This document shows, one piece after another, positions 17,571-25,546 of a stretch of 64,000 bases of DNA. The notes under the pieces were generated by a model that was given only the letters and a program-made list of their open reading frames with translations, had not been told where the DNA came from and did no database searches. The translations under genes were made by a program, and so were the position numbers. How positions within the stretch are numbered: the first letter of the stretch is position 1; each line of letters begins with the position of its first letter. Origin of the DNA: Providencia rettgeri (GTDB lineage: Bacteria > Pseudomonadota > Gammaproteobacteria > Enterobacterales > Enterobacteriaceae); contig NZ_CP096258.1 in the NCBI RefSeq assembly GCF_023205015.1, positions 3,162,001-3,226,000 of the forward strand, in the 5' to 3' direction.

Positions 17571-18344
17571 TTAATTGTTTACTGATGAAAATAAAGAACG
17601 CAACAATGCGGCCTTCTTCGGATTATCTGGAATAGATAATATTTCATCATAAAAACTGATAGAAATACGGCAAGCTAATGCAGGAGACTTTTTCCCTGCC
17701 TCTAAATTCCCGAGGATTGCAGTATCTGCACCATACTTTGCAGAAAGCCCGCTAGCGAGTTGCGTTAACTCATCCGAATACTCTTTCGGGGACATCAATG
17801 CCTGTTTAACACCAGCCTCACTTGAAATTAAGAGTTCATTGGTTGCCTGAATTTGTTTCAACAAAACAGATTGGCTTTTCTGCGGAGGAATAATTTCTGC
17901 AGTTTCCCTTAGGTGCGGAAATAATGAATAAAAACATGTTTTCCCTGTTGGATCTTCTTCCAATAAGATTTTCAAGTAATCATTCACTCTGCTAGTAAAA
18001 TTAATCACGGAATCATCAGAGGCATATTCCATTCGTTCGAGTACTAACTTCATGACATTGCCAACAACCTGATCAAATAGTTGACGGCGTAAATCTTCAT
18101 TAGTTGGGTCGTATTGTGTAATTAGGTGCTCAAAGCTTTGATAGGTTTCAGGGCTTATTTTCCTAACCGTCGCGATAACCGGCAGTTCTTTTTCAACTTG
18201 AGCAAGTGCTTCTGAATGAATGGCACTGTTATTTTCTGTAGATAACACATTGTTATCTTTGCTTAGCCAATAAAAACCGAATGCAAATGCAATAAAAATA
18301 ATACTAACAATTAATGCGGTTTTACGTGAGTTATTTGTATTCAA
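17571..18344 (-). CDS. membrane-anchored protein of unknown function
   Basis: I do not recognise the family. The protein has one N-terminal membrane helix (ALIVSIIFIAFAFGFYWL) and then about 220 mostly helical, polar residues, probably facing the periplasm. Two Cys in the distal part (FYSLF and ACRISI contexts) could form a disulfide. There is no ATG near the N-terminus. I chose TTG at 18344 (257 aa) because GGCAGGG lies 5 bases upstream; another TTG at 18383 is possible. The gene stands alone. Confidence 0.6.
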   Translation of the reverse strand: MNTNNSRKTALIVSIIFIAFAFGFYWLSKDNNVLSTENNSAIHSEALAQVEKELPVIATVRKISPETYQSFEHLITQYDPTNEDLRRQLFDQVVGNVMKLVLERMEYASDDSVINFTSRVNDYLKILLEEDPTGKTCFYSLFPHLRETAEIIPPQKSQSVLLKQIQATNELLISSEAGVKQALMSPKEYSDELTQLASGLSAKYGADTAILGNLEAGKKSPALACRISISFYDEILSIPDNPKKAALLRSLFSSVNN

Positions 18345-18611
18345 AGTTACCCTGCCTTTTCTTGGTAAAACGGTTCCCCACAAACACTTTCAAGCTGATT
18401 ATATATTGCAAAACTAATGCATATAATGTCATGGCATCTAAAAACGCTAATCTTCGCGTATCTAGAGTGTTACTCCATGAATTGACCTATAAAAAGTGAT
18501 AATGTTTATTTTAGCTTGTATCAAAGTCATCTAGCTATAGGAATAAGGGAAATTGCGAGGTTAAGACGAGGGAATTTGCCACAAAGAGGCAATTAATAAT
18601 ACGTTGGATAT

Positions 18612-18648
18612 AAAAAACCTTCAGGCCTCAAGAGCCCGAAGGTTTTTT
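18612..18648 (-). terminator. yceI terminator
   Basis: The A-run plus CCTTC on the left pairs with GAAGG plus the T-run on the right, extended inward with one mismatch. It lies 13 bases past the yceI stop on the minus strand. Confidence 0.75.
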
Positions 18649-18660
18649 ATGGCAAAAATC

Positions 18661-19239
18661 TTATTTAACTTGAACACCTTCAACTGAAATCAACAATTCT
18701 GCTTCTTGAGATTTAGGGCCCAAATCAGATTTGATGTTAAATTCTTTCAGTTTGATATTACCTTGAGCTTCAAAGCCTGCACGGTATCCACCCCAAGGGT
18801 CTTTACCTTCACCCATTAATTTAGCATCTAAGGTAATTGGTTTCGTGACTCCATTTAATGTGAAATCACCGGTAATTTTGTAAACATCACCGTCTTTCTT
18901 CACTTCTGTTGAAACGAATTTCGCTTCAGGGAATTTTGCTGCATTTAAGAAATCACCACCGCGTAAATGTTTATCACGCTCTGCATGGTTAGTATCAATG
19001 CTGCCAGTCTTGATAGTCACTTCAACTTTATCTTTTGATGGATCTTTTGCATCATAAGTAAAAGTCCCATCAAAGTCTTTAAAGCTACCATATACCCAGC
19101 TATAGCCTAAATGCTGAATACGAAATTCAATAAACGCGTGTTGGCCTTGCTTATCAAATTGGTAAGTTTCTGCTAATGCTGAACCAGCCGTTAAAAAAAG
19201 TGCACCAGTAGCCAGACCAAGAACCGTTTTCTTCAACAT
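18661..19239 (-). CDS. yceI: YceI-family periplasmic lipid-binding protein
   Basis: A 192-aa secreted lipocalin-like barrel. The signal peptide ends at SALA (about residue 23). The mature part follows the YceI pattern (YQFDKQGQHAFIEFRIQHLGYSW, the HAERDKHLRGGDFLNAAKFPEA motif, and GDFTLNGVTKPITL). The family binds long polyisoprenoid chains. The ATG at 19239 has GGAGA upstream; an ORF start at 19251 is less likely. It lies 13 bases after the cytochrome b561 gene, as in E. coli yceJ-yceI. Confidence 0.92.
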   Translation of the reverse strand: MLKKTVLGLATGALFLTAGSALAETYQFDKQGQHAFIEFRIQHLGYSWVYGSFKDFDGTFTYDAKDPSKDKVEVTIKTGSIDTNHAERDKHLRGGDFLNAAKFPEAKFVSTEVKKDGDVYKITGDFTLNGVTKPITLDAKLMGEGKDPWGGYRAGFEAQGNIKLKEFNIKSDLGPKSQEAELLISVEGVQVK

Positions 19240-19252
19240 AATTATCTCCACG

Positions 19253-19810
19253 TTACTTATCGGGGTTAAAACCCAACATTCTTTTTAATGTAATATCACG
19301 ATCAAAAAAGTGATGTTTAAAAGCTGCAAAAGCATGCAACACTGATAATAAAACCACTGCCCAAGCTAAATATAAATGGACCTCACCTGCGGTATCCGCT
19401 TGTGTTGCAGCACCCGTAAATAGTGCAGGCACATCAAACCAACCAAATACACTGATAGGCTGCCCATCAGCGGTTGAGATTAAGTAACCGCTGATCAAAA
19501 TACTGAATAAAATAATATAAATCAGAATTTGAACAATAATAGAGCTAGCTTTCGTTAATTTACTGTAGCTTTCTAATGGCTTCGGCGGCGGTGAAATAAA
19601 TCGCCAAATCACACGAAATGCCATAACAATAAATAATAATATTCCTATACTTTTATGTATCTCAGGAGCTTGGTGATACCAACTATCATAATAGCCTAGT
19701 GTCACCATCCATAAACCTAAAGCGAACATTCCATATACGACAATTGCGACCAGCCAATGTACGAGCAAAGAGATATGCCCATAGCGGCTTGCATTATTTT
19801 TCCATTGCAT
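19253..19810 (-). CDS. yceJ: cytochrome b561 family protein YceJ
   Basis: A 185-aa membrane protein with four helices and the conserved histidines of the b561 family (HWL in helix 1, HKSIG in helix 2, HLYLAW and HAFAAFKHHF in helix 4) that bind two hemes. The phrase ISTADGQPISVFGWFDVPA is characteristic of YceJ. It probably carries electrons across the inner membrane. The ATG at 19810 gives the E. coli-like N-terminus (RYGHIS); 19822 is an alternative. It forms an operon with yceI. Confidence 0.88.
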   Translation of the reverse strand: MQWKNNASRYGHISLLVHWLVAIVVYGMFALGLWMVTLGYYDSWYHQAPEIHKSIGILLFIVMAFRVIWRFISPPPKPLESYSKLTKASSIIVQILIYIILFSILISGYLISTADGQPISVFGWFDVPALFTGAATQADTAGEVHLYLAWAVVLLSVLHAFAAFKHHFFDRDITLKRMLGFNPDK

Positions 19811-19822
19811 GATAAAAACCAT

Positions 19823-20190
19823 TTCAAGAAGAAGGTAATATTTTATTAACTAAGCCGTAATAATCATAAGGTGAAATTAATTTTATTCCTATCCCAAAGT
19901 TAAACAAATATTTTGTTGAAGATATTCAAATACGATCAACATAATGAAAAATAGATTACTATTTGATTTTGTCCAGTTTTCATTATAAAAGTTAAATAAA
20001 GTTTCTTCCACTTTTGTAAATGGTCGTAACTAAATACTTAGCTAATTATTTATTAATTCCAATTAAATCTAACTTATACTTAATAGATATACGTTATTAT
20101 CGACAAAATAACGTTTGTAGCTCGGCCTTTTCCACCATAAATTGGTATCCTTTCATTTAACATTGTGAATCGACTAACAGGTTAAATACT
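19823..20190. other. intergenic region between yceJ and the GST gene
   Basis: About 370 AT-rich bases between divergent genes. It should hold two promoters. I see no clear operator, repeat or small gene. Confidence 0.5.
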
Positions 20191-20820
20191 ATGTATAAAC
20201 TTTGGATAGCGAATAAAAATTATTCTTCATGGTCACTGCGCCCGTGGGTTTTATTAAAGGTATTACAAATCCCGTTTGAAGAAAATGTGTGTTTATTTGA
20301 AAATGGCAAAAATAGCCATGAAAAATTCAGTCGTTTTTCTCCTACCGGTTTAGTTCCTTGTTTAATCGATGAAAAACAAACAGTATGGGATTCTTTAGCC
20401 ATTTGCGAATATGTTGCAGAAGATTATCCACAAGTCTGGCCAAAAGAGCGAAAAGCCAGAGCGTGGGCGCGTAGTGCAAGTGCAGAAATGCATTCCGGTT
20501 TTGGTACCTTGCGCCAGCAATGTCCAATGAATGGCGCTCATCATTCACCTCTTGATAATATTTCAATTGAATTACAAACTGACTTAAACCGATTGCAGAC
20601 ATTATGGCAAGATGGCTTGAACCAATTTGGTGGTCCTTGGCTTGCAGGCCGCGAATTTACGGCTGTTGATGCCTTTTTTGCACCCGTTGCCTTCCGAATT
20701 CGTAGTTATCACTTACCGGTAAGCCCAGCAGCTAAACAATGGGTTGACCGAATTTTAGTTTTACCCGCAATGAAAGAGTGGCATGAAGCCGGCTTACAAG
20801 AACCAAATATTGAGCATTGA
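20191..20820 (+). CDS. glutathione S-transferase family protein
   Basis: A 209-aa cytosolic GST-fold protein. The thioredoxin-like N-terminal domain begins LWIANKNYSSWSLRPWVLLK, with the Ser/Arg cluster where related GSTs bind glutathione. FSPTGLVPCLID supplies the cis-Pro and VWDSLAICEY the gamma-glutamyl contact. An all-helical C-terminal domain follows from about residue 90. Substrate is not predictable. It is monocistronic with its own terminator. Confidence 0.88.
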   Translation: MYKLWIANKNYSSWSLRPWVLLKVLQIPFEENVCLFENGKNSHEKFSRFSPTGLVPCLIDEKQTVWDSLAICEYVAEDYPQVWPKERKARAWARSASAEMHSGFGTLRQQCPMNGAHHSPLDNISIELQTDLNRLQTLWQDGLNQFGGPWLAGREFTAVDAFFAPVAFRIRSYHLPVSPAAKQWVDRILVLPAMKEWHEAGLQEPNIEH

Positions 20821-20828
20821 AATGGACG

Positions 20829-20860
20829 AATAAGGAGGCATTATGTGCCTCCTTATTATT
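20829..20860 (+). terminator. terminator downstream of the GST gene
   Basis: Perfect 12-bp stem AATAAGGAGGCA (20829-20840) / TGCCTCCTTATT (20846-20857), starting 8 bases past the stop codon. Confidence 0.75.
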
Positions 20861-20960
20861 TGATGAGAAAAAAATCACCTGCTCGAACATCAAAATTAAT
20901 ATTTAACCAGTTTGCTGGCAATTCAAGCCACGTTTGGTTGTTTAGCAGGCAAATCGCTGC

Positions 20961-21581
20961 CTATAACTTTTCATCCCAAGGGTCTGACGTCATCACATCG
21001 CCAAGTGGTGTATGTAATGTAACTTGTTCATTTTTAAACCACTCTGCTAATGAAAACCCTCCTTTCGGGGTTTCGATATGAATATCGATTGGACAATATG
21101 GCGTATTAGCCTTAATAGCAAACTCAGCAAAATCTTCTTTTTCTTGAGGGTGTGGACAGCGAATGACCACATCAAGGTCGCAGTCTGACAGCATACTTTG
21201 AATATCTGTCGCTAATGTGTAGGCACAACTGCCTGCAACCCCCCAATGCCAAGGCCATTTAGTTTGTGAAATTATCCATAGAACTTGAACTGGTGGTAAT
21301 GCAATAAACATAGAACGTTGTAATTCAACAGAATTAGCAACCAATGACTCAATATTCATAATGTGCGTGATCGCCGATTTTTCAATCTGAGTTGTCACTC
21401 GTTGATGCGGTTTTATGCCTCGGATAGCAACTGTGAGTTTATTATTTTCTGCTTTATCTCGATAAACGGTCAGAGGGAGTTTATTGTTCCACTGTGAGGC
21501 GACCCATTCTGGAAGTGTATCTAGCGCAACGTCTTCATTATTACCAACCCAAACAAAATCATGCGGATTAATTATTTGCAT
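20961..21581 (-). CDS. mdcG: malonate decarboxylase holo-ACP synthase-like protein (MdcG family)
   Basis: A 206-aa member of the phosphoribosyl-dephospho-CoA transferase family. The nucleotidyltransferase core is visible as GVAGSCAY (residues 114-121) followed by SDCDLDVVI (132-140), whose Asp pair should bind metal. In malonate decarboxylase systems this enzyme attaches the dephospho-CoA arm to the MdcC carrier. None of mdcABCDEF is nearby, so the target here is unknown. AAGGTAATAAA precedes the ATG. A more distant nucleotidyltransferase role is possible. Confidence 0.75.
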   Translation of the reverse strand: MQIINPHDFVWVGNNEDVALDTLPEWVASQWNNKLPLTVYRDKAENNKLTVAIRGIKPHQRVTTQIEKSAITHIMNIESLVANSVELQRSMFIALPPVQVLWIISQTKWPWHWGVAGSCAYTLATDIQSMLSDCDLDVVIRCPHPQEKEDFAEFAIKANTPYCPIDIHIETPKGGFSLAEWFKNEQVTLHTPLGDVMTSDPWDEKL

Positions 21582-21791
21582 TTTATTACCTTTATGATTG
21601 CTACGACTGCTCTTCCCTATTATGCCTTTTTTGTCACATAAAAACAGAATATCGCACCCAACAATTTTACTAATGTCATTTAGTGGTTGCTTGTCATAAA
21701 TACTGAGTTATCACCTTGAAATACCATGCCACATATTATTTAATTACCTTATTAATTAACAAGTTAGATATCTTTTTATGAGCATCGCATT

Positions 21792-22760
21792 ATGAGAACG
21801 TTTCCCGCTATCCACGATGGCATTATTTTTACCAGTTGTATGTTTTTTAGTGCCGCAACCGCTTTTGTGATTTTAGATGCACAAGCCGCAATGTGGGCAA
21901 CGTTCTCTACACTGTACTCATTCAATTTATTTAATGCGGCAAAAGAATATAAAAACTATGCCTACACGGCTGGTTGTTTGTTAATGATTTTAGTGGCTAT
22001 TTTTATTGGTGATACCTTACGTCTCGGTACTGCATATTATATTTACCTCGCCATTTTTTCGTTCATTTATTACCAATTGTATGGCACGGATCCCGCGATG
22101 GATTTAACCATGAAATTTATGATTATTATGTCGACAATTGGGACCATTTTACCGGATATATCCAAGAGCTTAGCGCTGGGTTTTATTATTGGTAGTGGGG
22201 TCACATTAATTACGTATTATATCCTTAGCCATAAAATGACTCGTCACAGTGTAATTACGAGTGCTTTGGTTGAACAAAATTTGTTTACGCTAAGAAAAAA
22301 TATTATTCCACGTTCAATGATTTATACTTTTGGGCTATTACTCACACTTGCCATACCACGCAGCATAGATTTAGGCCACTTTTATTGGACATTACTGACC
22401 TTCGTTTTTGTATTGAATCCAAAATCACAAAGTATCGTTAAAATTACTTTGCAGAGGGTCTTAGGCAGCCTTATTTCTGTCTTATTACTGTATTTTTTGT
22501 TTAATCTACCATTTATGCCATACATCGGTTTAATTGCGGTCGTGGTGTTTGCCTTTCTAATGCCGATGAGTTTTCATCACGGATATACGTTTATGACATT
22601 TGTTGTGACAAGCTTAATTTTGTCTATTCTTGAGCTCGTTATATATTGGCGCCATCCTACTTATGAACTCTTGTTTGACCGCGTCCTTGAAACTGCCTTA
22701 GGGGGATCTATCGCCATTATGACGAGTATTATTTTAAAGTTATTTAGAGAAACGAAATAA
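21792..22760 (+). CDS. FUSC-family membrane protein (putative aromatic acid / organic anion exporter)
   Basis: A 322-aa protein with about ten hydrophobic helices in two similar halves (about 10-145 and 175-315), resembling the membrane part of the FUSC/YccS/AaeB families but without their long soluble domains. The second half has the pattern DLGHFYWTLLTFVFVLNPKSQSIVKITLQRVLGS, typical of FUSC proteins. Export of small organic acids is inferred from the family only. The ribosome binding site is weak, so the start is uncertain. Confidence 0.7.
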   Translation: MRTFPAIHDGIIFTSCMFFSAATAFVILDAQAAMWATFSTLYSFNLFNAAKEYKNYAYTAGCLLMILVAIFIGDTLRLGTAYYIYLAIFSFIYYQLYGTDPAMDLTMKFMIIMSTIGTILPDISKSLALGFIIGSGVTLITYYILSHKMTRHSVITSALVEQNLFTLRKNIIPRSMIYTFGLLLTLAIPRSIDLGHFYWTLLTFVFVLNPKSQSIVKITLQRVLGSLISVLLLYFLFNLPFMPYIGLIAVVVFAFLMPMSFHHGYTFMTFVVTSLILSILELVIYWRHPTYELLFDRVLETALGGSIAIMTSIILKLFRETK

Positions 22761-22897
22761 ATTCAAGTATATTCCCCAATCAGAACGTCTGTTCTATACT
22801 CAAAAAAGAATAAATTGGAGAAAGCATACGTCCTAAAACCTAGCCCTATCAGTATCATTATTCTTGAGTGCAATATTCGAGCAAAGGGGAACTGAAG

Positions 22898-23539
22898 ATG
22901 AAAATATCAATTATTGGCGCAACAGGTTTTGTCGGCAAAGCATTAGTCGCTGAAGCGTTACTTCGGCACCACCAAGTGACGGCGATTTCCCGCCATAGCA
23001 ATCAATTATCTCAACATGCTCACTTAATCACTGCTGTAGGTGATATTACCGATATTCCATGGTTAACTTCTCGGCTTAAAGGACAGGATGTCGTCATCAG
23101 CGCGTTTAATGGCGGCTGGCAAAATCCGAATTTGTATCAAGATACCGTGGCTGGTAACCAAGCCATTTTGCACGCGGTACAAAAGTCGAAGGTAAAACGG
23201 TTTATCGTCATAGGTGGTGCAGGTAGCCTTAAAATCGCCCCCAACGTTGATCTCATTGACTCCCCTGAATTCCCCGCTGAAATTAAACCTGGAGCCCAAG
23301 CAATGCGGGAGTTTAAAAACCAGTTACAATCCATCGATTCACTGGATTGGACCTACGCCTCCCCTGCGGCAATGCTTGAAGAAGGGGAAAGAACAGAAAC
23401 CTTCCGTCTTGGTGGAAACCAGTTATTAATGAATGGTCATACTCCCGCTAAAATCTCAGTTGAAGACTTTGCGGTGGCTATTCTTGATGAAGTGAATAAT
23501 TCTCAGTTTATTCGCCAACAATTTACCGCAGCATACTAA
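22898..23539 (+). CDS. NAD(P)-binding atypical SDR / NmrA-like protein
   Basis: A 213-aa Rossmann protein. The N-terminus ISIIGATGFVGKALVAEAL holds the GxxGxxG nucleotide motif (residues 7-13). It resembles the NAD(P)H-binding YwnB group: it has no YxxxK catalytic pair and ends with a conserved ISVEDFAVAILDEV helix. The ATG at 22898 follows AAAGGGGA; an upstream in-frame start at 22868 lacks a site. Function is probably a redox-sensing or flavin-type reductase, not established. Confidence 0.78.
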   Translation: MKISIIGATGFVGKALVAEALLRHHQVTAISRHSNQLSQHAHLITAVGDITDIPWLTSRLKGQDVVISAFNGGWQNPNLYQDTVAGNQAILHAVQKSKVKRFIVIGGAGSLKIAPNVDLIDSPEFPAEIKPGAQAMREFKNQLQSIDSLDWTYASPAAMLEEGERTETFRLGGNQLLMNGHTPAKISVEDFAVAILDEVNNSQFIRQQFTAAY

Positions 23540-23549
23540 ATTTTGACCG

Positions 23550-23580
23550 AAAAAAGCCGGTAAATATTTACCGGCAAAAT
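23550..23580 (-). terminator. terminator of the iolG2-iolC-iolE-iolB operon
   Basis: A 20-bp perfect palindrome at 23556-23575 (GCCGGTAAAT / ATTTACCGGC). In the minus direction it is followed by a T-run. Confidence 0.8.
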
Positions 23581-23643
23581 AGATAACAGATTTGGTGTTT
23601 AACTTATTTTATTCACTTATCGCTGGCTTTCTTCGCAACTGAC

Positions 23644-24474
23644 TTACTTTTCACGATGCTTAGCGGCATAGGTCTCACTATTTACCCAGTTATGGTCTTT
23701 TTCCCACGTAAATAACCATTTACGTGTTGGTCCGGCCATCACATTAAGGTAATAGTTATCATAGCCAGCCACTGTCGCCATTGGGTGGTACCCTTTTGGC
23801 ACCATAACAACATCTTTGTTGTACACCGCCATACACTCATCTAACTCGCGGTCGTCAGTGTAAACACGCTGCATACAAAAACCTTGAGATGGATTTAACC
23901 GGTGATAATAAGTCTCTTCTAGATAAGTTTCATTGGGTTCATTATCAGTGTCATGTTTGTGGCTTGGATAAGAGCTGGTGCAGCCCTCATCGGTAAAGAC
24001 TTCCACAACCAACAAGCTATCTGCCGCTTTATCATCCGGCAGAATGTTATGTACATAGCGCTTGTTGTAACCGTGGCCACGTTGCTCTGCACCAATATCA
24101 TCCGGCCCGATTAAACGGGTTGGATAAGTGCCCTTTCCTTTGGCGCTGCAAACCGCCAGTTCAAGGTCAGTATCGGCGGTGACCTCAGCAAATTCTTGGG
24201 CTGTCACATACACTGCGTAAGGTTTTTTACGTTCGAAAGGATCCATACGGTCGCCAATATTTTCAAACGTTTGAGCAGGTGTTTTAATCGTCGCTTTACC
24301 TGCCACTAAAACTAAGCACATTTCATTTTCAGAAGCGGGTAAGGAAATAGACTCACCTTGCTTTAGTTCATACACATCAAAGTGAACATAACCCCAGTTA
24401 GCGATTTGTGGAGTGATATGCTGAGTACGCTTATGTGCATCTGGAGCATGATATTTCGACAATAATTTTGACAT
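23644..24474 (-). CDS. iolB: 5-deoxy-glucuronate isomerase
   Basis: A 276-aa double-cupin enzyme that isomerises 5-deoxy-D-glucuronate to 2-deoxy-5-keto-D-gluconate in myo-inositol breakdown. The metal-site cluster SSYPSHKHDT followed by the Glu-rich ETYLEETYYH and the C-terminal PKGYHPMATVAGYDNYYLNVMAG (whose His also binds metal) are typical. AGAGGAAAG precedes the ATG. It is the last gene of the unit beginning with the dehydrogenase at 28610 and is separated from iolE by a shortened ERIC element. Confidence 0.96.
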   Translation of the reverse strand: MSKLLSKYHAPDAHKRTQHITPQIANWGYVHFDVYELKQGESISLPASENEMCLVLVAGKATIKTPAQTFENIGDRMDPFERKKPYAVYVTAQEFAEVTADTDLELAVCSAKGKGTYPTRLIGPDDIGAEQRGHGYNKRYVHNILPDDKAADSLLVVEVFTDEGCTSSYPSHKHDTDNEPNETYLEETYYHRLNPSQGFCMQRVYTDDRELDECMAVYNKDVVMVPKGYHPMATVAGYDNYYLNVMAGPTRKWLFTWEKDHNWVNSETYAAKHREK

Positions 24475-24549
24475 AACTTTCCTCTGACACTTTTTAGGTT
24501 CTAGATAGGTAATTCTTTTCAGTCAATAACCGTTTCATCAAGTAAATAA

Positions 24550-24622
24550 TTCAGTTTGTGGCTAGGCGGCTAAGGTCGGTGAACGAAGCCAACAACGCCA
24601 CAAACTGAAACATGACGACGAT
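24550..24622. repeat. internally deleted ERIC element between iolE and iolB
   Basis: The outer arms pair perfectly (TTCAGTTTGTGG 24550-24561 with CCACAAACTGAA 24598-24609), and the GGCTAGGCGGC and GAACGAAGCCAAC blocks match ERIC. The central inverted repeat is missing, leaving about 73 bases. As at speA, one end stops exactly at the TAA of the upstream gene, here iolE. It could form a strong hairpin inside the operon mRNA and change the level of iolB relative to iolE. Confidence 0.8.
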
Positions 24623-25516
24623 TTAGATCAAGCCCGCTTCTTTCGCTAACTTATGCAAATTATTGTAGCCTAGCGTTGCATACGTCAGCGGATGCGCAAT
24701 TGCAGGGTCTTGCTCTGCTTCAACCACTAACCAACCATTTTCATATTGGCTATTTTTCAATACCTTAAACACTTCAGGGTAGTTAACGCAGCCATCACCA
24801 GGTACAGTGAATACACCCGCTAATACGGCATCTAAGAAGCTGGTTTTACGGTTTTTAACATCTTTTAGGACATCCGCACGAACATCTTTGCAGTGCACGT
24901 GATTAATGCGTTTTGCCCAGCGTTTCGCCACTTCAACAGGATCTGCGCCAGCAAAGGTCAAGTGACCAGTATCTAGCAATAAACCGACTTCATCACCCGT
25001 GTGCTTCATTAAGTTATCAACATCTTCAGCGGACTCGATCACAGTTCCCATATGGTGGTGATAGGCGATTTTAACCCCTTGAGATAAGGTATATTTCGCA
25101 AATTCAGTCAGCTTTTTACCGTATTCTTCCCATTGATCCGCAGGGAACAATGGACGCATATGAACCGGTTTGTTTTGGTCTCCATGAATGCAATGCGTCA
25201 CTTCCGCGAAAACCATCACTTTAGCGCCTAAATCACGCAGTAACGCTAAGTGTTCTTGTACCGCTTCAATTTCTTCTTCCACACTGCGAGATAATAGTTC
25301 TCCCGAATACCAGCCTGAAACCAGTTGTAAGTCATGCTGTTTTAAAATCGGCCCTAGAATCTCCGCTTTACGTGGAAATTTATTACCTAATTCAAAACCA
25401 GCAAAACCTGCTTGACGGCCTTCAGTTAAACATGTTTCTAGAGATGTTTCTGCCCCTAAAGTGGGTAAATCATCATTCGTCCATGTCAACGGATTAATAC
25501 CAAGTTGGATTGCCAT
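24623..25516 (-). CDS. iolE: myo-inosose-2 dehydratase
   Basis: A 297-aa TIM-barrel enzyme of the AP-endonuclease 2 superfamily that dehydrates 2-keto-myo-inositol. It begins with the signature LGINPLTWTNDDLPTLG and has the family metal ligands (Glu in FAEVTHC, His in AYHHHMGT, Asp in LLLDTGHL, His in INHVHCKDV, Glu in VVEAEQDP). AGGAGC lies upstream of the ATG. It is 30 bases downstream of iolC. Confidence 0.97.
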   Translation of the reverse strand: MAIQLGINPLTWTNDDLPTLGAETSLETCLTEGRQAGFAGFELGNKFPRKAEILGPILKQHDLQLVSGWYSGELLSRSVEEEIEAVQEHLALLRDLGAKVMVFAEVTHCIHGDQNKPVHMRPLFPADQWEEYGKKLTEFAKYTLSQGVKIAYHHHMGTVIESAEDVDNLMKHTGDEVGLLLDTGHLTFAGADPVEVAKRWAKRINHVHCKDVRADVLKDVKNRKTSFLDAVLAGVFTVPGDGCVNYPEVFKVLKNSQYENGWLVVEAEQDPAIAHPLTYATLGYNNLHKLAKEAGLI

Positions 25517-25546
25517 GATGAAGCTCCTGTGTAGGTAAAAGTAATA

